Of a DNA stretch of 32,995 nucleotides, positions 25,548-32,553 are shown piece by piece. This DNA comes from Pseudomonadota bacterium. GTDB taxonomy: Bacteria > Pseudomonadota > Gammaproteobacteria > Burkholderiales > Chitinibacteraceae. The DNA lies in assembly GCA_018261735.1 (NCBI GenBank), contig JAGTRM010000039.1, positions 1-32,995 on the forward strand, given 5' to 3'. The number at the start of each line of letters is the position of its first letter. Position 1 is the first letter of the stretch. The notes under the pieces are model-generated. The model was not told where the DNA came from, made no database searches, and saw nothing but the letters and a program-made list of their open reading frames with translations. Made by a program: the position numbers and the translations under genes.

Positions 25548-26269
25548 GCAAGACCATTCTTGTCACCGGCGCCAGCCGGGGTATCGGCCGTGCCATCGCC
25601 CTGCGTCTGGCGCGCGATGGCTACGACGTGGCCGTGCATTATCACAGCCGACTCGAATACGCCGAAGCGGTGGCTCAGGAAGTTCGCACGCTGGGTTGCA
25701 AGACTCGCCTGCTGCAGTTCGACATTGCCGACCGCGCCGCTACCCGCGCAGCGCTGGAAGCAGATGTGGCCGCGCATGGCGCACCGTACGGTGTGGTCTG
25801 CAACGCCGGCATCGCTGCGGACAACGCGTTTCCGGCTCTGACCGACGCCGAATGGGATGGCGTGCTGCGCACCAATCTCGATGGTTTCTACAACGTGCTC
25901 CACCCCTTGGTGATGCCGATGATCCAGACCCGCCAGCCTGGTCGCATCGTCACCCTGTCATCCGTTTCCGGCATCATCGGCAATCGCGGCCAGGTGAACT
26001 ACAGTGCGGCCAAGGCCGGCATCATCGGCGCGACCAAGGCGCTGGCGGTGGAGCTCGCGAAGCGCAACATCACCGTCAACTGCGTGGCCCCAGGCCTGAT
26101 CGATACCGAAATGGTCGAGCCGCATGTGCTGGAAGAAGCGCTGAAAGTGATCCCGGCCAAGCGCATGGGCAAACCCGAGGAAGTCGCCGCCACGGTGAGT
26201 TTCCTGATGAGCAAGGACGCGGCCTACATCACCCGGCAGGTGATCTCGGTCAATGGAGGCATGGTATGA
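25544..26269 (+). CDS. apeQ: 3-ketoacyl-ACP reductase (FabG-like SDR)
   Basis: A 241-residue short-chain dehydrogenase. The NADPH-binding TGASRGIG is at 8-15, CNAG at about 86-89, and the catalytic Ser140-Tyr153-Lys157 triad is in SSVSGIIGNRGQVNYSAAKAG. It should reduce the 3-keto group after each condensation. It resembles FabG closely, but lies within a cluster with three ketosynthase-type genes, so its role is pigment synthesis. The start overlaps apeP (ATGA) and the stop overlaps apeR (ATGA). Confidence 0.93.
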   Translation: MSKTILVTGASRGIGRAIALRLARDGYDVAVHYHSRLEYAEAVAQEVRTLGCKTRLLQFDIADRAATRAALEADVAAHGAPYGVVCNAGIAADNAFPALTDAEWDGVLRTNLDGFYNVLHPLVMPMIQTRQPGRIVTLSSVSGIIGNRGQVNYSAAKAGIIGATKALAVELAKRNITVNCVAPGLIDTEMVEPHVLEEALKVIPAKRMGKPEEVAATVSFLMSKDAAYITRQVISVNGGMV

Positions 26270-27495
26270 GACGCATCGTTGTCACCGGCATGGCCGGCTT
26301 GAGCCCGCTGGGCCACGATTGGACCACGATTTCTGCACGCCTGCGCTCGGGCCAGAATGCCATTGCCCATATGCCGCAATGGGCCGAATATGCCGGACTC
26401 AACAGCAATCTGGGCGCACCGGTTGCCGCCTTCGAGCTGCCGACAGAGACCTACAATCGCAAGCGCACGCGCAGCATGGGTCCGGTAGCGCTGATGGCCT
26501 GTCGCGCCTGCGAGCTGGCCTTGGCCGATGCCGGCCTCTTGGGCGATCCGGTGCTGACGAGTGGGCGCACCGGCGTTTCGTACGGTTCGTCCGCCGGATC
26601 GCCGGCTGCGATCCGCGATTTCGGTCGCATGATGATCGACAAGACCACCGAGGGCATCAACGCCACCAGCTACATCCGCATGATGGGCCACACCACGGCG
26701 GTCAATATCGCAGTGTTTTTCGGCCTGACCGGCCGCGTGCACACCACGTCCAGCGCGTGTACCTCGGGCAGCCAGGGCATCGGTTATGCCTATGAAGCGA
26801 TCAAGTATGGCCATGCCGATGTGATGGTCGCCGGTGGCGCGGAAGAGTTGTGCGCCTCGGAAGTCGCCGTGTTCGACACGCTGTTTGCCACCAGCACGCG
26901 CAACGACACCCCGGAACTCACGCCGCGCCCGTTCGATGCCGAGCGCGACGGCCTTGTGATCGGCGAAGGCGCCGGTACGCTGATCCTGGAAGAATACGAA
27001 CACGCCAAGGCGCGCGGCGCGACGATTTACGCTGAGCTGGTGGGCTATGGCACCAACTGCGATGGCGCGCACGTGACCCAGCCCAACGCGGTAACCATGG
27101 CCGGCGCGATGAAGCTGGCACTCGCCGATGCCAAGATACCAACGGAAGCTATCGGCTACGTGAATGCCCACGGCACCGCGACCGATCACGGCGACGTAGC
27201 CGAAAGCCATGCCACCCACAGCGTGTTCGGCGAGCGCATGCCGATCAGCTCGCTCAAGAGCTACATGGGCCATACCCTCGGTGCCTGTGGCGCGCTGGAA
27301 GCCTGGTTCAGCATCATGATGATGCGCGAAGGCTGGTTTGCGCCCACAACCAACCTCGTGAATGTTGATCCGCGTTGCGCAGCGCTCGATTACCTCACCG
27401 GCAGCGGCCGCGATGTCCAGACCGAATACGTGATGAGCAACAATTTTGCTTTTGGCGGAATCAATACCTCGCTGATTTTCCGCACTCAGCCATAA
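26266..27495 (+). CDS. apeR: FabF-like beta-ketoacyl-ACP synthase
   Basis: A 409-residue ketosynthase with FabF-like layout. Cys165 in SSACTSGSQG, His302 in AHGTATDHGD and His335 in MGHTLGACGA form the active site. The C-terminal YVMSNNFAFGGINTSLIF is standard. In studied clusters ApeR acts as a homodimer, often for the first condensation on the aryl starter, while ApeO-ApeC extends further. It closes the overlapping block: its stop is followed by 26 bases before the next gene. Confidence 0.93.
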   Translation: MRRIVVTGMAGLSPLGHDWTTISARLRSGQNAIAHMPQWAEYAGLNSNLGAPVAAFELPTETYNRKRTRSMGPVALMACRACELALADAGLLGDPVLTSGRTGVSYGSSAGSPAAIRDFGRMMIDKTTEGINATSYIRMMGHTTAVNIAVFFGLTGRVHTTSSACTSGSQGIGYAYEAIKYGHADVMVAGGAEELCASEVAVFDTLFATSTRNDTPELTPRPFDAERDGLVIGEGAGTLILEEYEHAKARGATIYAELVGYGTNCDGAHVTQPNAVTMAGAMKLALADAKIPTEAIGYVNAHGTATDHGDVAESHATHSVFGERMPISSLKSYMGHTLGACGALEAWFSIMMMREGWFAPTTNLVNVDPRCAALDYLTGSGRDVQTEYVMSNNFAFGGINTSLIFRTQP

Positions 27496-27521
27496 CAACC
27501 AACCACAACAAGGAGTTCTGC

Positions 27522-27959
27522 ATGCGTTCCATCATTGCCGTTTGCACCCTGACAGCCCTCTTCGCCACCCTGCCCGCTCAGGCTCGTGATACCGAGTACA
27601 AGCTGCCGATTCAGGATATAACGAACATGGCCGACTATCAGGACAAGATTGGCACCGAAGTGCGTTTTTTCTTCGGCGATCAGAAAACGCCAGCCATTGA
27701 ACAGCGCTTGGGTGAGTACACCACCAACAAGAAAACCAACGCCTTCAACAAAAGCGATGAAGAAGCCTGTCGTTGGGTCATGCTATCGGCATTGGTCAGC
27801 CTGAAGGAAAAAGCCCTGCAATTGGGCGGTAACGCAGTGGTCAGCATCAAGAGTTATTACAAGAAAGACGAATTTTCCAGCAGCACCGAATACGAATGCC
27901 ATGCCGGTGCGTTGATGTCCGGCGTTGCACTCAAGGGAACTGTGGTCAAGCTCAAATAA
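27522..27959 (+). CDS. Small exported protein, YbjQ-like fold, at the end of the aryl polyene operon
   Basis: A 145-residue predicted periplasmic protein with a signal peptide (cleavage likely after AQA at residue 21). The C-terminal half, LGGNAVVSIKSYYKKDEFSSSTEYECHAG then VALKGTVVKLK, resembles the strand pattern of the YbjQ/UPF0145 family, whose usual core is GANAVVxVR. Two cysteines, Cys83 and Cys126, may form a disulfide. Homologues are often annotated wrongly as excinuclease ATPase subunit. It has no recognised activity. The Shine-Dalgarno is strong (AGGAG, about 6 bases). It is 26 bases after apeR and before a terminator, so it is probably the last gene of the operon. Confidence 0.8.
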   Translation: MRSIIAVCTLTALFATLPAQARDTEYKLPIQDITNMADYQDKIGTEVRFFFGDQKTPAIEQRLGEYTTNKKTNAFNKSDEEACRWVMLSALVSLKEKALQLGGNAVVSIKSYYKKDEFSSSTEYECHAGALMSGVALKGTVVKLK

Positions 27960-28023
27960 AGAGCCTGACTCAATCCAGGAAGAGGCGCTGTTACTTCAAC
28001 GTTGCTGATATCCGCATCAATGC

Positions 28024-28055
28024 AAAAGCCCGGAAACTTCCGATCCGGGCTTTTT
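28024..28055. terminator. Bidirectional intrinsic terminator
   Basis: GCCCGGA (28028-28034) pairs with TCCGGGC (28044-28050); five T follow on the plus strand and four A precede. It can end the aryl polyene operon from the left and the convergent cupin gene (stop at 28079) from the right. Confidence 0.92.
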
Positions 28056-28078
28056 GTTGTCTAGTGGTTTGCAACGAT

Positions 28079-28558
28079 TCAGGGCTTGAAGCACGCGCGC
28101 ATGAACTCCAGATATTCTTTCGCCGCTTCGCTTCCCTCACTCGGCGCCCAAGATGCTTTTTCTTCCTGGGCGAGCGGCAAATAGGGGCCGGCCTTGCTTT
28201 CAAAGAACACCGAGCCCGGCTCCAGCGCAACCACGCTGTGCATGACCCCCGCAGGAATATCCACGCCGACCGTTCCGCTATTGGGCGCCAAGATACGGAA
28301 CATCGTAATCTGCCCGGCCTCGTCAAACGCCAGAACCCCTACCCGCCCCGCCAGGACAATGATCGTTTCCGCTTTGTCGGGTGACAGGTGCCGGTGCGGT
28401 GGAACATAGCTGTCCGGTTCGACCGCGTTGAGCATGCGGTGACATAACGCCTGATCATCCACATGGAAATTCTGATTCATGCGCCGTCTTGGTGCATTTC
28501 GTGCTTCTTTGGATAGTGCCGCCAGTATTTGCGAATCAATCGTTTTGAACTGGTTCAA
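28079..28558 (-). CDS. WbuC-family cupin metalloprotein
   Basis: A 159-residue cupin of the WbuC type. The motif PPHRHLSPDKAETIIVL gives His55, His57 and Glu64, and GVMHSVV gives His107, the usual metal ligands. ARNAPRRRMNQNFHVD before the barrel is the family N-terminus. WbuC proteins occur near polysaccharide gene clusters; the reaction is not known. I chose a TTG start at 28558. It has GGAG about 8 bases ahead and gives NQFKTIDSQILAALSKEA, which matches the family start. The upstream leader holds a strong intrinsic terminator directly before the ribosome binding site, so expression is probably attenuated. Confidence 0.85.
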   Translation of the reverse strand: MNQFKTIDSQILAALSKEARNAPRRRMNQNFHVDDQALCHRMLNAVEPDSYVPPHRHLSPDKAETIIVLAGRVGVLAFDEAGQITMFRILAPNSGTVGVDIPAGVMHSVVALEPGSVFFESKAGPYLPLAQEEKASWAPSEGSEAAKEYLEFMRACFKP

Positions 28559-28570
28559 TTCTCAGACTCC

Positions 28571-28602
28571 AAAAAAAAACCCGAAACGGGCTGCGTTCCG
28601 GG
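28571..28602 (-). terminator. Strong terminator in the leader of the WbuC-type gene
   Basis: On the minus strand CCCGGAACG pairs with CGTTTCGGG (9 pairs, one G-U) around a 5-base loop, followed by nine T. The T-run ends just before the GGAG ribosome binding site of the cupin gene. No gene on this strand lies upstream that would need it, so it is either an attenuator or the end of a small RNA. Confidence 0.85.
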
Positions 28603-28669
28603 CTTATCAACAACATCTACAAAGGAGAAACTATCAAGATGTAACTTGCCACAACCTGAAGTTTCCACA

Positions 28670-28698
28670 ACTTTAAGGCTAAAGTGGTGCACAGTCAA
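28670..28698 (-). promoter_or_regulatory. Candidate sigma-70 promoter for the cupin leader or a small RNA
   Basis: On the minus strand TTGACT (28693-28698), 17 bases, TAAAGT (28670-28675) is a reasonable promoter. Transcription from about 28663 to the T-run at 28571 would give an RNA of about 90 bases. Confidence 0.45.
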
Positions 28699-28715
28699 GT
28701 TAAAACGCACCACTT
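28682..28715. repeat. Perfect 9-bp inverted repeat with 16-base spacer
   Basis: AAGTGGTGC (28682-28690) and GCACCACTT (28707-28715) are perfect inverted repeats flanking the candidate -35 box. A second hairpin, ACTTTA/TAAAGT (28670-28685), overlaps the left arm, so the two cannot form together. It could be an operator or a regulated leader structure. Confidence 0.6.
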
Positions 28716-28757
28716 CCGGGCGGACAACTCCCTGCGTGTTGTTTGCGCACACACGGG

Positions 28758-28763
28758 TATAAT
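28758..28763 (+). promoter_or_regulatory. -10 element before the uncharacterised gene
   Basis: A perfect TATAAT on the plus strand, 35 bases before the preferred ATG of the next gene. No strong -35 box is visible. Confidence 0.55.
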
Positions 28764-28798
28764 AATCATTCCCAAAAACTGAAAAAATGTTCGCCATC

Positions 28799-29899
28799 AT
28801 GTCCTTGCCTGATCCGCGCAACTACGCACCTGTCAATGCCCGCAACCCGCTCATCCGCCAACTGATGTCGCTCATGACCGAGCATGACGCTTTGGCCATC
28901 ACCAACAAACGCGCTGCGCTCCAGGCACAGATCGCCGATCTGCTGGCGGCCAATGACCACGCTGCGCTAAATGCAGCCCTTAACCAGGCGCCGGCCCTGG
29001 AGGCATGGCAGACGCTCTGGCAAGCCTTGCGCGATGAAGTGGAAAGCGCCCCCGCGGATGCGAATAACCATGCCACGCTGTTTGCCATCCCCGTTATCAT
29101 CGTCGCGGGCAGCGACAAAGGCGCCCGTTTGCCCGGCATGCTTTCCTCGCCCGAGACCGTGTTGAATCTGCTGCGCCAGCATGGTGTGCTGGCAGCCGAC
29201 GCAATGGCTTGCCTGGCACCGGAACTGGTTTCAAGCGACATGCTCGCCGCCATCAGCCCTTCCCGCCAAATACGCTTAAAAACCGCTTTGGTTGAACCGC
29301 TTCAAAATAGTTCCAGCAATTTGTTCGACTTGACGCCATCCCCCCTCGAAGTCAAGGAGGAATCAGCCTGGCTGCGCTTCATCGTCGGCGCGGTACTGCA
29401 GCCCGAGACTGCCCCGCCCCAGATCAAGCTCGGGGGCGCGGTCGATAACTGGGGCATGGCGTTGGCCCAGAATCTGGGAGAACAACTGAAGACTACGGGT
29501 GCAACCGTCCTGGCCTTGCCGCGCGCGCCGCAAAGCTGGCTGGCGGCACAGGAAAACGGCCGAACCATCCTGCTGGAAACCCGCCTGCAACTCCTGGCCA
29601 GCAGCGCCATCCGTGCCATTCGCAGCAAGGGACGCACCCCGGTCGCGGTCATTGCCGCACACGAAAACGACGAGATCCGCATCACGCTCTCATCACAGGA
29701 AGATGCCGAGCGCTGGCAAGGGTTTGTCTGGCCCTTGTCTCCCGGGGATCACGTTGAGCAAATCGTTGATTTTACGCAGACGCTTTTCCATGATTGCCAG
29801 GTGCAGGATATCCGGCTTGTCGAGTCGATCCAGCCCGATCGCGAAGGTGAACTGCCGTTCTTCGTAACCGCCCATTTTTCCCCGATTGCCCGCCACTGA
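28799..29899 (+). CDS. Uncharacterised cytosolic protein
   Basis: A 366-residue protein I do not recognise. It has no signal peptide, membrane helix or familiar catalytic motif. The N-terminal part (about 1-70) is helical and rich in Ala, Leu and Gln. A central segment IPVIIVAGSDKGARLPG near residue 95 and KLGGAVDNWGMALAQNLGEQL near 205 look like alternating strand/helix units. The C-terminus has several predicted strands (RTPVAVIAAHENDEIRITLS). An alternative ATG lies four codons upstream (28787); neither start has a clear Shine-Dalgarno. The promoter-like TATAAT is 35 bases ahead. It is followed by the ferredoxin gene after only 11 bases, so the two may be one operon. Confidence 0.75.
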   Translation: MSLPDPRNYAPVNARNPLIRQLMSLMTEHDALAITNKRAALQAQIADLLAANDHAALNAALNQAPALEAWQTLWQALRDEVESAPADANNHATLFAIPVIIVAGSDKGARLPGMLSSPETVLNLLRQHGVLAADAMACLAPELVSSDMLAAISPSRQIRLKTALVEPLQNSSSNLFDLTPSPLEVKEESAWLRFIVGAVLQPETAPPQIKLGGAVDNWGMALAQNLGEQLKTTGATVLALPRAPQSWLAAQENGRTILLETRLQLLASSAIRAIRSKGRTPVAVIAAHENDEIRITLSSQEDAERWQGFVWPLSPGDHVEQIVDFTQTLFHDCQVQDIRLVESIQPDREGELPFFVTAHFSPIARH

Positions 29900-29910
29900 T
29901 GGAGCACGCC

Positions 29911-30219
29911 ATGAGCTACTTCAAGTATCACGTCTTTTTTTGCCAGAACCAGCGCGAAGCCGGGGAAACCTGTTGCAACAACTGTGGCGCGACCGAGATG
30001 CAGGCCTATGCCAAGGATCGCGTCAAAGCACTGAAACTCAATGGCCCGGGCAAGGTGCGCATCAACAAGGCAGGCTGCCTGGATCGCTGCGATCAGGGGC
30101 CGGTACTGGTGATCTATCCCGAGGCAGTCTGGTACCAGTATGTCGACAAAGAGGATATCGACGACATCATCAATGAGCATCTCATGAACGGCCGCATCGT
30201 GGAGCGCCTGAAAATATGA
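29911..30219 (+). CDS. Thioredoxin-like [2Fe-2S] ferredoxin
   Basis: A 102-residue soluble protein of the thioredoxin-like [2Fe-2S] ferredoxin family. Cys11 (FFCQNQ), Cys21, Cys22 and Cys25 (ETCCNNCG), and Cys56 and Cys60 (AGCLDRCDQGP) are present; four of them should bind the cluster, with the CxxxC pair at 56-60 typical. PVLVIYPEAVWYQYV follows as in the family. It probably transfers single electrons; the partner is unknown. The ATG at 29911 has GGAG 6 bases ahead; the frame is open 4 codons further upstream but without a better site. Its stop overlaps the hydrolase start (ATGA). Confidence 0.9.
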   Translation: MSYFKYHVFFCQNQREAGETCCNNCGATEMQAYAKDRVKALKLNGPGKVRINKAGCLDRCDQGPVLVIYPEAVWYQYVDKEDIDDIINEHLMNGRIVERLKI

Positions 30220-30854
30220 CGACGCCCCGCAAAGCCCCCAGTTTTGAATTGATCGATATCGCCGGTCCGGCAGGCCGGCTGGAGTGCCTGCGGCTGGCAG
30301 CCGCCACGGAATACCCCCACGGCATTGCGCTGGTGGCCCATCCCAATCCGACCGAGGGAGGAACCTTCACCAACAAGATCGTGCATACCCTGGCCAAGAC
30401 GCTGTCCCGCCTCGGTTATGTCTGTTACTGCCCGAACCTGCGCGGCGTCGGCAACTCGGAAGGCATGCATGAGCGCGGCGTTGGCGAAGTCGACGACATG
30501 GCCGCCGTGCTGGCGGTTGCCCGCCATGAAAACCCGCACGTACACCGGCTGATGCTGGCGGGATTCTCTTTTGGCACCTATGTTCAGGCGCAACTACGCC
30601 AGCGCCTGGCGGATGACGAAGTACAGAACATGATTCTGGTGGGCCCGGCCATCTCGCGTTACGATTTTCCGGCCGTTCCGTCCAACTCACTGATCATCCA
30701 CGGCGAGGAAGACGAAGTGATCCCGCTTGCTGCAGTGCTCGATTGGGCGCGCCCACAGCATCTACCCATCGTGGTGGTTCCCGGGACTGGGCATTTTTTC
30801 CACGGCAGGCTTACCCGCCTGGCCGAAATCGTTGTGCACAACGTTCACGGCTGA
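30216..30854 (+). CDS. Alpha/beta hydrolase (COG2945 type)
   Basis: A 212-residue alpha/beta hydrolase. The nucleophile elbow is GFSFGTY with Ser118, the acid is Asp166 in HGEEDEVIP and the base is His193 in GTGHFFHGRL. The N-terminal AHPNPTEGGTFTNKIVHTLA (about 41-60) is the COG2945 signature. Natural substrates of this group are unknown; esterase activity is common. It is translationally coupled to the ferredoxin gene (ATGA), an arrangement that suggests the two act together or simply share expression. Confidence 0.88.
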   Translation: MTTPRKAPSFELIDIAGPAGRLECLRLAAATEYPHGIALVAHPNPTEGGTFTNKIVHTLAKTLSRLGYVCYCPNLRGVGNSEGMHERGVGEVDDMAAVLAVARHENPHVHRLMLAGFSFGTYVQAQLRQRLADDEVQNMILVGPAISRYDFPAVPSNSLIIHGEEDEVIPLAAVLDWARPQHLPIVVVPGTGHFFHGRLTRLAEIVVHNVHG

Positions 30855-30911
30855 CAACAATCTTCCTTACTGCATGCTAGAGTGAATTGACCATCCAGGC
30901 CCGTTACCTAC

Positions 30912-32480
30912 ATGAACAGCGTTCGTCGCCGTCTGATTGTTTTTTTTGTCATTGTCGTCACATCGGTGCTTGGCGCATCGGGTGCCTATTCGTATTGGCG
31001 CAGCCGTACTGAGCTTGCCAATGATTTGAAGCACACGGGTGATGCCTTGCGCAGCCGGCTTGAAACTTCGCTGCCGGGTCCACTCTGGAATTTTGACGAT
31101 TACCAGCTGGACCGCATTCTTGATTCCGAAATGCTCTCACCCAAGATCAGGCAGATCGTGATCGAAAACAGCGGCAAACTGGTGGCCGGGCGCGGCCTGA
31201 CGAGCCAGGGCCAGATCGAGCGGCTTAACGCGCTGCCGGAGAAAAAAGCAGGCGACATCGAGTTCAACGTTTTTTACCAGGACAATTTCCAGCGCCCGAT
31301 CGGCAAGGTGATCTTCCGGCTTTCCGAAGATCCGATGAATGAGCAATTGAACAAGATCGTGCTGGAAAAACTGATCGAAATCGCGCTGCTTGTCAGCGTT
31401 ATCGTCCTGGCACTGAGCCGAAGCCTGACCGTTCTGCTGGTTCGTCCCTTGCGGCAACTGCATGACATGCTGCAACGTGCTGCCGACCAGACGGAGGAAG
31501 GCATCTCGGACGCAGCATTGCGTCTTCCCGATTGCCATTATGTCGAATTTGCCGATGTCACCAGCGGCTATAACCGCATCGCCCGACGCCTGCTTGAGGA
31601 TCTGCACAAAAGGCGCGCAGCCGAAGACGAGATGCGCCAATCCAAGGATGCTGCGGAAACCGCCTATCGCCAGCTCAAGGAAACCCAGACCACTCTGGTG
31701 CAGTCAGAAAAAATGGCTTCGCTCGGCAGTCTGGTCGCGGGCATAGCCCATGAAATCAACACGCCGATCGGCGTGATCCTTACCGGGGCATCGGTATTGT
31801 CGGAAGAGTCTTCGGCGTTCCAGAAAGGGGTCGAAGCCGGCACCATGAAAAAATCGGAAGTCTTGCGCTATACCGAAACTGCCATGCAGTCGGCCAGCCT
31901 GATCCAGGCCAATGCCGTGCGCGCCGCTGCACTGATTCAAAGCTTCAAGCAAGTGGCTGTCGACCAGACGTCCGAGGCGCGCCGGGTTTTCGAGCTGGGC
32001 GAGTACATCGAGGAAATTGTTCTCAGCTTGCGCCCGGCGTTCAAGCACAGCGCGATTGAAATGAAGATCGATTGCCCGGAAAAAATCGAGGTAGATGGCT
32101 ATCCCGGCGCACTTTCGCAGGTCATTACCAATATGGTGACCAATTCGCTGCACCATGCCTTCGAGCCGGGGCAGCCCGGCACCATGAGCATCTCGGCCAG
32201 TATGGAGCACGGCGCGGTCAAGATAATTTTTTCAGACAATGGCCGCGGTATCCTGCCGGAAAACATGCACCGGATTTTTGACCCGTTCTTTACCACGCAG
32301 CGTGGTTCCGGCGGCAGCGGGTTGGGCCTTCATATTGTCTACAACCTGGTCACCCAGACCATGGGCGGCACGATTGCGGTAACTTCTTCGCCCGGCAATG
32401 GCGCCACGTTCACCATTGCTTTTCCTCGCCTTGCTCCTGACCGGCGCAACCACGCATCCACGGATACCTCGTCCAGGTAG
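30912..32480 (+). CDS. Membrane sensor histidine kinase
   Basis: A 522-residue sensor kinase. Transmembrane helices at about 8-28 and 152-178 flank a periplasmic sensor of about 120 residues. A HAMP-like linker and a coiled coil lead to the H-box GIAHEINTPIGV with His280. The ATPase domain has the N-box NMVTNSLHHAF, G1 DNGRGI, F-box FDPFFTT and G2 GGSGLGLHIV. No response regulator gene is next to it, and no receiver domain is present, so it is an orphan kinase whose partner must lie elsewhere. The Shine-Dalgarno is poor. The signal it senses cannot be told. Confidence 0.93.
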   Translation: MNSVRRRLIVFFVIVVTSVLGASGAYSYWRSRTELANDLKHTGDALRSRLETSLPGPLWNFDDYQLDRILDSEMLSPKIRQIVIENSGKLVAGRGLTSQGQIERLNALPEKKAGDIEFNVFYQDNFQRPIGKVIFRLSEDPMNEQLNKIVLEKLIEIALLVSVIVLALSRSLTVLLVRPLRQLHDMLQRAADQTEEGISDAALRLPDCHYVEFADVTSGYNRIARRLLEDLHKRRAAEDEMRQSKDAAETAYRQLKETQTTLVQSEKMASLGSLVAGIAHEINTPIGVILTGASVLSEESSAFQKGVEAGTMKKSEVLRYTETAMQSASLIQANAVRAAALIQSFKQVAVDQTSEARRVFELGEYIEEIVLSLRPAFKHSAIEMKIDCPEKIEVDGYPGALSQVITNMVTNSLHHAFEPGQPGTMSISASMEHGAVKIIFSDNGRGILPENMHRIFDPFFTTQRGSGGSGLGLHIVYNLVTQTMGGTIAVTSSPGNGATFTIAFPRLAPDRRNHASTDTSSR

Positions 32481-32499
32481 CGAGCCCGCGCTGTCTGAG

Positions 32500-32527
32500 G
32501 GGGCTGTGGTTTTTTCGGCCACGCCCC
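32500..32527. terminator. Possible terminator hairpin between convergent genes
   Basis: GGGGC-T-GTGG pairs with CCACGCCCC (one bulged T) around a T-rich loop, in the 73-base gap between the kinase gene and rpoS. Neither side has a T-run after the stem, so it is a weak candidate; a shorter AGCCC/GGGCT stem followed by T6 is an alternative on the plus strand. Confidence 0.35.
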
Positions 32528-32553
32528 ATCAGCTTGGGCAGCGAAGCATTCCT

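Noticed and set aside
28619..28645. Strong AAAGGAG followed by ATG-TAA on the plus strand
   Set aside because: A start directly followed by a stop makes no peptide, and the spacing is about 12 bases. It is probably chance, though it looks like a minimal start-stop element.
28555..28821. 88-codon minus-strand frame covering the cupin leader
   Set aside because: It crosses the terminator and the inverted repeat, has no good ribosome binding site and no homology I recognise. The non-coding reading explains the region better.
30851..30883. CTGACA and TAGAGT as a promoter for the histidine kinase gene
   Set aside because: The spacing is 21 bases and the -10 is poor, so I do not annotate it.
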